64,000 nt of DNA, taken from the NCBI RefSeq assembly GCF_001187785.1, contig NZ_CP012154.1, forward strand, positions 3,528,501 through 3,592,500, written 5' to 3'. A program made the translations under genes and the position numbers. Positions within the stretch are counted from its first letter, which is position 1, and every line of letters starts with the position of its first letter. The notes below the pieces were generated by a model. That model had not been told where the DNA came from. It made no database searches and saw nothing but the letters and a program-made list of their open reading frames with translations. This stretch comes from Wenzhouxiangella marina (GTDB lineage Bacteria; Pseudomonadota; Gammaproteobacteria; Xanthomonadales; Wenzhouxiangellaceae). This document shows, piece after piece, positions 36,194 through 44,765 of this stretch.

Positions 36194-37950
36194 TACATTT
36201 CCTCCGGTGCGCTCACGCCGATGAGTTTCAGACCATTGCGAAGCACCTGACCGGTAGCGGCGACGAGATTCAGACGGGCATTGCGCACGTCATCGTCATC
36301 GACCAGGAACTGGGAATTGTTGTACCAGGCGTGGAACTCCGAGGCCAGCTCGTGCAGGAAATGCGCGAGCATGTGCGGCGCCCGGCGCCGGGCGGCCGTC
36401 TCGATCAGCTCGGGATAGCGTCCGAGCGTGCGAATCAGCGCCTCTTCGTGCGGGCTGTTCAGCTTGCTGATCGCCGCCTCGCCGATGGCCTGGTTGTGGC
36501 GCAGGCCGCGACCGTCGAGCTGACGGAACACGCTCATGATGCGCGCATGCGCGTACTGGATGTAGTAGACCGGGTTCTCGTTCGCTCGGGAGGTCGCCAG
36601 ATCCAGATCGAAGTCCAGGTGCTGCTCGTGCGAGCGCATCACGTAGAAGTAGCGCGCGGCATCGTTGCCGACTTCTTCGCGCAGCTCGCGCAAGGTGACG
36701 AAGCTGCCCGAGCGGGTCGACATCTGGACCTTCTTGCCGCCGCGGAACAGCACGGCAAACTGGACCAGCTGGAACTCCAGCCGCTCCGGGTCCTCGCCCA
36801 GGCCCCGCGCGGCGGCCTTCAGTCGCGGCACATAGCCATGGTGGTCGGCGCCGAAGATGTACAGGGCCGTGCCCGAGCAGCGCTCGAGCTTGTCGAGCAG
36901 GTAGGCCAGGTCGGATGCGAAATAGGTCGTGCGACCGTTCTCGCGCACCACGACCCGATCCTTGTCGTCACCCAGCTCGGTGGCCTTGAACCACTTCGCG
37001 CCGTCCTTCTCGTAGAGCCAGCCGGCCGCATCGAGACGCTCGATGGCGCGAGCCAGGGCACCGGAGGTCTCCAGGGAGCGTTCCGAATACCAGCGTTCGA
37101 AGCGCACGCCGAATTCATCCAGATCCTCCCGGATGTCGGTCACCATGGTTTCAAGTGCTGCATTGAAGCAGGCCTCATAACCTGCTTCGCCCAGCAGATC
37201 CCGGGCGCGCTGGATCAGGGCGTCGATGTATTTCTCCGGGTCACCCTCCTCACCATCGCCGGGCAGGCCTTCGGTGACCTGGTGCGCGGTATGGCGCAGA
37301 TCATCGCCATGCCGGCTGCGGACTTCCCGGGCGATGTCGTAGATGTAGTCACCGCGGTAGCCGTTGGCGGGAAACGGCACCTGCTCGCCGGCCAGTTCCA
37401 GGTAGCGCAGCCAGACCGACACGGCGAGGATGTCCATCTGCCGGCCATGGTCGTTGACGTAGTACTCGCGGTGCACGCGATGACCGGCGGCCCGCAGGAT
37501 CGCCGACAGGCTGGCGCCGTAGGCCGCGCCGCGACCGTGACCCACGTGCAGCGGCCCGGTCGGGTTGGCACTGACGTACTCGGCCAGCACATCCGGGCGG
37601 CTGCCCGGCTCCTGGAGCCCGTAGCCGTCGCCCTGGGCCAGCACTTCGCGCAGGACCACCTTGAGGTAGTGCCCGCTGGCGAAGAAATTGAGAAAACCGG
37701 GGCCAGCGATCTCGACCCTGGCCACTCGCTTGGACGTGGGCAGTTTGGCCTGGATCAGCTCGGCGATCTCACGCGGCTTGCGCTTGAGCGGCTTGGCCAG
37801 GATCAGGGCGATGTTGCAGGCGTAATCGCCATGGGACGGATCACGGGTCTGTTCGACCTGGATGTCCATGGCCGGATCGATGTCCAGATCGCCGTCCCGC
37901 TTGAGATAACCCAGGGCCTGAGCCACCAGTTCGATGATGTGCGCGCGCAT
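36193..37950 (-). CDS. argS: Arginyl-tRNA synthetase
   Basis: 585 residues, class Ia synthetase charging tRNA-Arg. N-terminal Add-1 domain, HIGH-like motif in SANPTGPLHVGHGRGAAYGA near residue 130, Tyr/His sites in RMxR-like YVYH context (ADHHGYVPRLKAAARGL), KMSTRSGSFVTLRELREEVG with the KMSKS-equivalent KMSTR near 375, and a DALR C-terminal anticodon-binding domain (SVFRQLDGRGLRHN ... HFLHELASEFHAWYNNS). Complete. Upstream is a 288-bp AT-richer intergenic region with DnaA-box-like sites. Confidence 0.96.
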   Translation of the reverse strand: MRAHIIELVAQALGYLKRDGDLDIDPAMDIQVEQTRDPSHGDYACNIALILAKPLKRKPREIAELIQAKLPTSKRVARVEIAGPGFLNFFASGHYLKVVLREVLAQGDGYGLQEPGSRPDVLAEYVSANPTGPLHVGHGRGAAYGASLSAILRAAGHRVHREYYVNDHGRQMDILAVSVWLRYLELAGEQVPFPANGYRGDYIYDIAREVRSRHGDDLRHTAHQVTEGLPGDGEEGDPEKYIDALIQRARDLLGEAGYEACFNAALETMVTDIREDLDEFGVRFERWYSERSLETSGALARAIERLDAAGWLYEKDGAKWFKATELGDDKDRVVVRENGRTTYFASDLAYLLDKLERCSGTALYIFGADHHGYVPRLKAAARGLGEDPERLEFQLVQFAVLFRGGKKVQMSTRSGSFVTLRELREEVGNDAARYFYVMRSHEQHLDFDLDLATSRANENPVYYIQYAHARIMSVFRQLDGRGLRHNQAIGEAAISKLNSPHEEALIRTLGRYPELIETAARRRAPHMLAHFLHELASEFHAWYNNSQFLVDDDDVRNARLNLVAATGQVLRNGLKLIGVSAPEEM

Positions 37951-38015
37951 GTGCTGCCAAATCCGTCGGGCAAAGCGCTATTGTAACGGTGTGGGCTGGG
38001 GCCATGCGTTGCTGC

Positions 38016-38038
38016 TTGTCCACAGAGCCTGTGGATAA
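38016..38038. promoter_or_regulatory. DnaA-box-like pair in argS/carbonic-anhydrase divergent region
   Basis: TGTGGATAA at 38030-38038 is the complement of a perfect DnaA box (TTATCCACA), paired with TTGTCCACA at 38016-38024; together they form CCACAG-agc-CTGTGG. About 65 bp further right is an unusually AT-rich stretch (38101-38165) containing TTGACA and TAATAT. dnaA and dnaN are not nearby, so regulation by DnaA is more likely than an origin. Confidence 0.4.
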
Positions 38039-38238
38039 GGTTGTGGAAGGCATGAGAAATACTGCCCCGAACGCCCGTCAGCTTTGGGCCCGTAACGGAA
38101 TGGTCAAAAATTTGACACTCTACATAATCCAATAATATCAATAACTTGTTGGTCTTTTTTGTCGTCGTCATAACGACTGGCGCGCTAAACCCCTGTTTCC
38201 CCGTCAGGCGCTCGGCATGTGCATAACACGGTAACCGC

Positions 38239-38793
38239 ATGGACACAAATGATTTGATTCGATCCTTCGATGGCAGGCATCCGGAGCTCGGAAACGGGGT
38301 CTGGATCGACCCGGCGGCCACGGTCATCGGCGAGGTGAGGCTGGGTGACGACGTCTCGATCTGGCCCGGCACCGTCCTGCGGGGTGACGTCAATCGGATC
38401 GAGGTGGGTGCCCGGAGCAACATCCAGGACGGAACGATCGCCCACGTCACCCATGACGGGCCCCACAGCCCGGGCGGACTGCCCCTGATCCTGGGCGAGG
38501 ACATCACGGTCGGACACGGAGCGATCCTGCACGCCTGCACGATCGGCGACCGCTGCCTGATCGGCATGGGCGCCCTGGTGCTCGACGGCGCTGTGATCGA
38601 AGCCGACGTCATGCTCGCCGCCGGCAGTCTCGTCAGCCCCGGCAAACGCCTGGAGTCCGGCTGGCTGTATCGAGGACGGCCTGTCGAGGCGGTCCGCCGA
38701 CTCAGCGAGAAGGAGTTGGAGATGCTGCGCTATTCGGCCGCTCACTACGTCCGCCTCAAGAACCGCTATCTGAGTGAAGCCGGCCAGGCCTGA
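38239..38793 (+). CDS. Gamma-class carbonic anhydrase-like hexapeptide-repeat protein
   Basis: 184 residues forming a left-handed beta-helix of hexapeptide repeats. Zinc histidines are in place: DGTIAHVTHD (two His) and ITVGHGAILHAC. The gamma-CA/PaaY/YrdA signature GDDVSIWPGTVLRGDVNRIEVG is complete, with RGD and the conserved NIQDGT. Cytoplasmic homotrimer; CO2 hydration is likely but members vary in activity. Starts right after the AT-rich region, divergent from argS; followed by an aldo/keto reductase gene. Confidence 0.92.
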   Translation: MDTNDLIRSFDGRHPELGNGVWIDPAATVIGEVRLGDDVSIWPGTVLRGDVNRIEVGARSNIQDGTIAHVTHDGPHSPGGLPLILGEDITVGHGAILHACTIGDRCLIGMGALVLDGAVIEADVMLAAGSLVSPGKRLESGWLYRGRPVEAVRRLSEKELEMLRYSAAHYVRLKNRYLSEAGQA

Positions 38794-38876
38794 AACCGTG
38801 GTCGATCCGGATGGCTTGCCGGAGCCGATTTGCGTACACTGGTCAGCTTGTGTCACGCAGTGCCCGGGGAGCGTTC

Positions 38877-39719
38877 ATGAAGGCCGATGTGCCACCCATC
38901 GCCGGAAACAATCTGGACATGCCCGCGCTCGGCTTCGGCACCTTCGAGCTGACGCCGGACACGCTTCGCGACATCCTCCCGCGCGCCCTGGAACTGGGTT
39001 ACCGGCACATCGACACCGCGCAGATCTACGGCAATGAAGCCGCCGTGGGCGAGGTCCTGGCCGCATCCGGCATCGCGCGTGAGGATCTGTTCGTGACCAC
39101 CAAGGTCTGGGTCGACCGCTTTGCCCCGGACGATCTGATCCGCTCGGTTCACGAGAGCCTGAAGCGCTTACGGCTCGACCACGTCGATCTGCTGCTGCTC
39201 CATTGGCCCGTGTTCGGCCAGCATGGCATGGCCCCGAGCCTGGATGCCCTGATGCGCACCCGCGCCGACGGCCTGACGCGTCACATCGGCATCAGCAATT
39301 TCAATATCGACCAGACCGAGCAGGCCGTCGCCTTCTGCGGAGAGGGTCAACTGGCCACCAACCAGGTCGAGTACCACGTCTACCTGGGGCAGGAGCGGCT
39401 CCGGCGGGTGCTGGCGCGGCACAATCTCGTGCTCACGGCCTACATGCCGCTGGCCAAGGCGCGTACGGTCAATGATCCGGTGCTCTGGGAAATCGGCTCT
39501 CGTTACGGCAAGACCGCGGCGCAGGTCGCGCTCCGCTGGCTGGTCGAACAGGACCGCGTGGCAGCGATCCCCGCCACCTCCAGCATTCACCACGCCCGGG
39601 CGAACATCGAGCTGTTCGATTTCGCACTGGACGAAGACGATCGAGCCCGGATCGCGGGACTGCAGAAGGACTTGAGGATCTGCGCGCCAGGCGCCCTGTC
39701 ACCCCGCTGGGACGACTGA
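38877..39719 (+). CDS. Aldo/keto reductase (2,5-diketo-D-gluconate reductase-like)
   Basis: 280 residues, TIM-barrel NADPH oxidoreductase. Catalytic tetrad visible: Asp and Tyr in RHIDTAQIYGNEAAVGEV, Lys in FVTTKVWVDRF, His in VDLLLLHWPVF. NADPH-binding C-terminal motif VAAIPATSSIHHARANIELF. Substrate range of this AKR5-type subgroup includes diketogluconates and methylglyoxal. The start ATG has GGGGAG 8 nt upstream; frame continues 22 codons further up without a ribosome site. Confidence 0.92.
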   Translation: MKADVPPIAGNNLDMPALGFGTFELTPDTLRDILPRALELGYRHIDTAQIYGNEAAVGEVLAASGIAREDLFVTTKVWVDRFAPDDLIRSVHESLKRLRLDHVDLLLLHWPVFGQHGMAPSLDALMRTRADGLTRHIGISNFNIDQTEQAVAFCGEGQLATNQVEYHVYLGQERLRRVLARHNLVLTAYMPLAKARTVNDPVLWEIGSRYGKTAAQVALRWLVEQDRVAAIPATSSIHHARANIELFDFALDEDDRARIAGLQKDLRICAPGALSPRWDD

Positions 39720-39833
39720 GACCCGGCGCCTCGAAATTCTTGCCGGCGCCCGGACTCCAGCCGCGTCCGATGCAGAACGAGAAAGGGGCGACCGAGTCGG
39801 GCCGCCCCTCCGTATCGTGCCTGCTTCGATCCC

Positions 39834-40277
39834 TCAGGGCGCGGCCGTCAGGCGCACCCCTTCGGTGATCAGGCGGTACTCGTAGTCCTGCTCCAGCAAT
39901 GAGGCATCGGCGCCGTCGGCTTCGACCAGGTGCTCGGCATGCTCCCGGCTGACCTCGACGCGCTCCAGCACGCCATGGGCGATGGCCGGACCGCGCGCGT
40001 CTTCGGGAATGGCGAAGGCGTGGTCACGCACCTTGATGCGGAGCATCTCGCCGTTGTCCTCGAACACGGCCCAGCATCCGCGATTGGTGCACACGTCGGT
40101 GATCCGACCGCTGACGGTCAGGGTCTGGCCATCCAGGGCTTCGACCTGGGCCATCACTTCCGACACGGGCATCGCGACGGCCGATTCATCGCCGGCCTCA
40201 CCGAACCAATCGGCCGTACCGGCCAGGGCGAACGAGCAGAACAGCAGGCCCAGGGGGGCCAACAGGGTCTTCGACAT
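39834..40277 (-). CDS. DUF4920 periplasmic protein
   Basis: 147 residues. Signal peptide MSKTLLAPLGLLFCSFALAG, then the DUF4920 core: GQTLTVSGRITDVCTNRGCW followed by AVFEDNGEMLRIKVRDHAFA, with two conserved Cys in the C-x4-GCW pattern, and the OB-fold-like end ISREH-like VSREHAEHLVEADG. Function unknown; the family is often linked to metal or redox proteins through its CxxxxGC motif. A strong ribosome site (GGAGGAAATC) decides the start. Confidence 0.82.
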   Translation of the reverse strand: MSKTLLAPLGLLFCSFALAGTADWFGEAGDESAVAMPVSEVMAQVEALDGQTLTVSGRITDVCTNRGCWAVFEDNGEMLRIKVRDHAFAIPEDARGPAIAHGVLERVEVSREHAEHLVEADGADASLLEQDYEYRLITEGVRLTAAP

Positions 40278-40330
40278 GATTTCCTCCAATGGTGAATACC
40301 GTCATTGTCGCCGGACTCGCAGCGCCAGGC

Positions 40331-40367
40331 AATAAAAAGGCCCGGCCGACTCGCGTCGACCGGGCCG
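40331..40367 (-). terminator. Terminator of the 1376-residue subtilase gene
   Basis: On the minus strand a 12-bp GC stem (one mismatch) with a 4-nt loop is followed by TTTTTATT, about 40 nt after the stop. Confidence 0.85.
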
Positions 40368-40406
40368 ATCGACGCCCCAGAGACCGGGGCGCCCTGCTGT
40401 GACGAC

Positions 40407-43400
40407 TTACTGCTCGAAACGATCGTCGAAGATCTCATCGGTGGCATTCGTGACCTGCATGCTCACCGGAATCACCATCGCGGGGTTGTTCGCATCCCCC
40501 GTGGTGACGCACAGGTGCGCTTCATAGGTCCCGACCGCCAGACCGGTGGAATCGAAGTCGATGCTCGCCGTTTCGCTGCCGAAGGCCGGCGCGTTACCGG
40601 AAGCCGGGGTCGCGCTCAGCCAGGGCACGACACCCGGGTTGGCGCAGACCGGCGGAACACCCGGGTTGGCGATATCGAAGCTCAGCAGCTCATTGCCATT
40701 GGCGATGTTGCCGATCACCGTCGCGGCGCCGGTGCTTGTGTCGACCGTGGTCATCCGGCTATCGCCGCTACCCAGATAGGCAGCCCAATACAGGGTATTG
40801 GTGGCGTAGTCGAAGTCCATGTCCTGAGCAAAGTTCGCCGCCAGGCCCGTAGGACCGATCGAGGCCGCCGTTGCATCGGTCTTGTCGATGGCCAGCAGCG
40901 CGTCCGGGGTGAGATCCAGGCCGTACATCTGGCCATTGAGATCGATGGCGATCGAAATGACGATGTCACCCGGAATGGTGCCGACCAGATTGGCCGTCTG
41001 GGTGCCGGCGTCGATCGTGTACAGGTTGTTGGTGCCCGGTGCCGGCACCTGCACGGCATACAGGGTATCGGTTGTGTAGTCGTACTTCATGCTCGTCCAG
41101 GTGCCGGTGCCGGCGCCGGTGATCGACCCGATCGAGGTGAAGGCCCCGGTGGCGACATCGATCGTGCCGAACTCGCTCTCGGCCAGGTCGCCACCGCTCG
41201 AGGCGATCGCGTACTTGGTGGTGAAGTCCCCACCGATGAAGGTCGCCGCGTAGACGTTGGTCGGCTGCACCGCGTTGATGAGACTCAGCGTGCCCGGGAC
41301 CGTCGGATCGAGGGAGACGTAGCCTTCGGCGGTGAAGCCGGTGGTGCTGTAGGCGGTCAGACCGCCAGCGATCTCGAAGGACGAAGCGGCCGTGGACGAG
41401 ACCCCCGCCCGGGACGGATCGGCCAGCATGCTCGACTCGGGATCGAAGCTGCGACCACCGCTCCAGCTCTGAGCCGGGAAGTGGCCACGCGGATCGCTCG
41501 CGACCACGCCTTCGGTCTCGATCATCCAGCTCAGGTCCGCACCACCGTTATCATTGCCGATGGTCAGGTCCATGGAGCCGGTGCCGTTGGTCGGCAGCAC
41601 GATTCCCATCGGTGCCTCACTGACATCGGCACAAGGTTCGGTGACCCAAAGATCGAAATCGGTCGTCACCGTGTCATTGGCCACGAAGCTCACGCCAGGG
41701 GCAGAATCACCCACGTGACCGGCCGGAGCCACGGAAATCGTCACCGGGCTCTCGGTTTCGGAGACGTTGAGCGTGTAGACGCCGGAGCCATTGGTGAAGG
41801 TCGACACGGTATTGATCTGACCGGCAACCGTGACTTCGACGTTGCTCACCGTGGCCGGATTGGCGCCACAGTAGCCCAGGCTCTGGACCGTGCCCGTGAG
41901 GGTTGCCGCATCCGGACCGCCGCCGATGACTTCCAGCGTCACCGGTACCGCGATGATGCTGGCGTTGGCCGCATCGGAGTTGACGCAGACCTGGGCCTCG
42001 TAGATGCCGGCAGCCAGACCGGTGGAATCGACCTGGACCGAGACGACCTGGTCGCCCGATGGGGAAATGACGCCCGAGGTGGTGTCGACCGACAGCCAGC
42101 TGATCTCGGTGACGTTCTCGCAGATGATCGCTTCCTTGTGCAGGGTCACGGTGACCGCGGACCAGTTCATCGGGTTACCCGAAGACCAGTCGTGCTCGAA
42201 GGCGAAGTTCCAGTCACCGGCGTCAGGCACGGAGGCGAAACTGCCCGAGTGCGAGCTGCTGTAGGTGCCATCGTTCGCCGAACCGGAGCCCTGGAACTCC
42301 CAATCGTTGACCGGGCCATCGAAGCCGCCGACATCGAAGTTATCGCTGTTCGGGGCCGTCATGACCATGCGCATATCCGAAGCCCAGTCGCCATTGCCAC
42401 TGACGCCGGCGACCGTGCCCTGGAACGTGAAGCCCGTGACATTGCCGGTATTGGCCACGCCGCCAGGCACGTCGAAGGCGACCGGATTGGCCGGATCTAC
42501 GGTGAAGTCGGGAAGACTCAGCACTTCATCGATGGCCACACCGCGAGCATTGGCCGGCAGGCTGTCCGGGGTCGACTCGGTGATGTTCCAGTTCAGATCC
42601 TGGGTGCCCGTATTGGAGATGGTCAGCGGGGCAGCATCCGAATCGCCTTCGTTGACGGTGAAGCTCATGCTGCCCGGTGCGATCCCGATCGCGGGACCAC
42701 CCACGCCGGACACGGCCGCGGTAATGCGCAGATCCGGCGACAGGCCGCCATCTTCAACGAAGGTGATGTCTCCAAAAGCGATGGTGCCGGTCAGATCGGT
42801 GCTCGGCGCCAGGGTAATGGTCAGTTCCTGGGTCTCGCCCAGACCACCGTCGAAGGTGAAGCTCGACGGCGAGACATCGATCAGGAAATCACCATCGAAG
42901 GCCGCACCGCTGACGGTCCAGCTCGTGGCTGTCGTCAGCGTATTGCGGACCGTACGGGTGAATGAGCAGCTCGGCGTACAGCTCAGGTTGCGCACGTCCG
43001 GCGTATTGAGCGTTTTGACGTCACCGCCCGAGCCCGGATTGGCCGCGAGGAAATTGGCGGTGCTTTCGGGCATGACCAGGCCGGAACGGGCGGCGGTGGT
43101 CAGGTCGACGCGACCGGAACCGACGTCATCCGGATCCCATGGCGTGGTGCCGTTCTCGATGAAACCGCCGTTGAAGGAGCTCATCTGCATCGCCGACTTG
43201 ACTTCCGTCGGCGTCCAGCTCGGGTGAATCTGGCGAACCAGCACGGCAGCACCGGCCACATGCGGGCTCGACATCGAGGTCCCGGACAGGAAGGCGTAGC
43301 CGTTCGGCACGGCGGCGTAGATCCTCACGCCCGGGCCGGTGATGTTCGGCTTCTGCAGATCCTGCAACGGACTCGGGGTCGGGCCGCGCAGGCTGAAGCC

Positions 43401-44537
43401 TGCGAGCACGTCACCCTGGGCGGCGCCGCCGGAATCGTTGGTGTCGCGGGTCGATGCCGCCACGCTCATGACCCAGGGGCCACGATGGTTGACCTGGCCG
43501 ACGGGATTCGGAACCGAGATGCTGGTGTTACCGGCCGAGGCGGCGATGAAGACGCCGGAATCGACGATGTCCAGCTTGTCGCGATCGAAATCGTTCCAGG
43601 GGTTGGTGCCGCCGGAGATCGAGTAGTTCATCGAATCGACATCGCCGTGCAACAGGACGCTGTCCAGACCGCCCTGGATATCGGCAGCCCCGCACTGGTT
43701 CGTGGAACAGACCTTGTAGGAGCGAATCGAGGCGCAGGGCGCGACGCCCGAGATTTCCGTGAAGCCACCCGGAATGGTCGGGCTGGGCGAGTCGCCGGAG
43801 GTCACGCGGTTGCCCGCCACGGTCGACGCCGTATGAGAACCATGGCCATTGGAATCGCTTGGTGCGGGGCCGTTGCAGAGACCGGTGCCGTCGGTGGTCG
43901 CACAATCGAGCGAACTCAGCACTTTGTTCGGCGACGTCGTGCCGTGGCCGCAAGCCGGATCGTTGATGAAGGAGGCATGCGGCGAGCCGTCGCTGCCATC
44001 GTCGATCCCCGTGTCCAGGATGGCGGCGATCAGGCCGCGGCCTTCGTAGCCGGTGCCGCCCGGCACGGCGGAACCGTCCCAGATCTGATCGGCGCCGATG
44101 AAGGTCGGACCGCGATAAGTGGCCAGTTCGTAGACCCGCTCGCGGGCCACGCTGGCGACCTGCGGCATGGCAACCAGCTGGCGTGCCTCCGCTTCGGTCA
44201 GGCGCAGGGCCATGCCGCTGCGGCTGGCCAGATAGTAATGGCTGGGCTCGAGCATACGGCCCAGGGTCGCGCTCATACGATCGAGATGATCGGCCTGGAT
44301 GCGCATCAGCTCGGCCTGCGCGGCCTGCACATGGGGCAGCTCGGCGCTGAACCGCTCGCCGGTGGAGCGCTGACGGTGGCGATCGACGAGCCCGGGCTCG
44401 ACGAACTGCACCAGATACACGGCGCGGCCTTCGGCGTCGGCAGGAGAGTAGGGCTCGGACGCCTGCACGGAAGCAGCGCCGAAGCCGGCCAGCAGAAAGA
44501 CGCACGCGGCCAGCAAGGAGACAACAGGATGATGCAT
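40407..44537 (-). CDS. Secreted S8 subtilisin-like protease with long C-terminal modules and DRFE tail
   Basis: 1376 residues. Signal peptide MHHPVVSLLAACVFLLAGFG, an I9-type propeptide to about residue 140, then the S8 domain with Asp175 (AAILDTGIDD), His232 (SNGHGSHTASTV), the oxyanion Asn in FIAASAGNTS and Ser421 (LSGTSMSSPHVAG). Two Cys-bearing loops (CGHGTT, CATTDGTGLCNG) fit extracellular stability. Behind the catalytic domain follow a Fn3-like subtilase C-terminal domain (NLSCTPSCSFTRTVRNTL), repeats of the kind PWLSATPASGN-STGLAVGTYEAHLCV, and a beta-propeller-like region. It ends DEIFDDRFEQ. Paralogue of the next gene upstream; it lacks that gene's PA domain. Confidence 0.93.
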   Translation of the reverse strand: MHHPVVSLLAACVFLLAGFGAASVQASEPYSPADAEGRAVYLVQFVEPGLVDRHRQRSTGERFSAELPHVQAAQAELMRIQADHLDRMSATLGRMLEPSHYYLASRSGMALRLTEAEARQLVAMPQVASVARERVYELATYRGPTFIGADQIWDGSAVPGGTGYEGRGLIAAILDTGIDDGSDGSPHASFINDPACGHGTTSPNKVLSSLDCATTDGTGLCNGPAPSDSNGHGSHTASTVAGNRVTSGDSPSPTIPGGFTEISGVAPCASIRSYKVCSTNQCGAADIQGGLDSVLLHGDVDSMNYSISGGTNPWNDFDRDKLDIVDSGVFIAASAGNTSISVPNPVGQVNHRGPWVMSVAASTRDTNDSGGAAQGDVLAGFSLRGPTPSPLQDLQKPNITGPGVRIYAAVPNGYAFLSGTSMSSPHVAGAAVLVRQIHPSWTPTEVKSAMQMSSFNGGFIENGTTPWDPDDVGSGRVDLTTAARSGLVMPESTANFLAANPGSGGDVKTLNTPDVRNLSCTPSCSFTRTVRNTLTTATSWTVSGAAFDGDFLIDVSPSSFTFDGGLGETQELTITLAPSTDLTGTIAFGDITFVEDGGLSPDLRITAAVSGVGGPAIGIAPGSMSFTVNEGDSDAAPLTISNTGTQDLNWNITESTPDSLPANARGVAIDEVLSLPDFTVDPANPVAFDVPGGVANTGNVTGFTFQGTVAGVSGNGDWASDMRMVMTAPNSDNFDVGGFDGPVNDWEFQGSGSANDGTYSSSHSGSFASVPDAGDWNFAFEHDWSSGNPMNWSAVTVTLHKEAIICENVTEISWLSVDTTSGVISPSGDQVVSVQVDSTGLAAGIYEAQVCVNSDAANASIIAVPVTLEVIGGGPDAATLTGTVQSLGYCGANPATVSNVEVTVAGQINTVSTFTNGSGVYTLNVSETESPVTISVAPAGHVGDSAPGVSFVANDTVTTDFDLWVTEPCADVSEAPMGIVLPTNGTGSMDLTIGNDNGGADLSWMIETEGVVASDPRGHFPAQSWSGGRSFDPESSMLADPSRAGVSSTAASSFEIAGGLTAYSTTGFTAEGYVSLDPTVPGTLSLINAVQPTNVYAATFIGGDFTTKYAIASSGGDLAESEFGTIDVATGAFTSIGSITGAGTGTWTSMKYDYTTDTLYAVQVPAPGTNNLYTIDAGTQTANLVGTIPGDIVISIAIDLNGQMYGLDLTPDALLAIDKTDATAASIGPTGLAANFAQDMDFDYATNTLYWAAYLGSGDSRMTTVDTSTGAATVIGNIANGNELLSFDIANPGVPPVCANPGVVPWLSATPASGNAPAFGSETASIDFDSTGLAVGTYEAHLCVTTGDANNPAMVIPVSMQVTNATDEIFDDRFEQ

Positions 44538-44694
44538 GGATTACCTCGGGAACAAGAAAGTGTTGTGCCTGGGTCGGAATCGAATGAATGCGCATCAGTG
44601 GCGCAGAGCATCCACCCCCTCTCTTTGTAAATGTAGGCCGGGTGTGAAGCTCGTGTCAAATTCAAGTCTCTTCATGTAAGCCCCTGAAACACCC

Positions 44695-44723
44695 AAAAAA
44701 AGCCCGGCCAATTTGGCCGGGCT
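44695..44723 (-). terminator. Terminator of the 1817-residue subtilase gene
   Basis: Perfect 10-bp stem (AGCCCGGCCA / TGGCCGGGCT) with a 3-nt loop, followed on the minus strand by seven T. It separates the two subtilase genes, so each has its own transcript end. Confidence 0.92.
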
Positions 44724-44765
44724 CAAAGGTACTGCAATGATTGTTATGACTGATCGGTCAGCGCA

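Noticed and set aside
38016-38165. Chromosomal replication origin
   Set aside because: Only two DnaA boxes and no dnaA, dnaN, gidA or rpmH nearby; kept as a possible DnaA-regulated site only.
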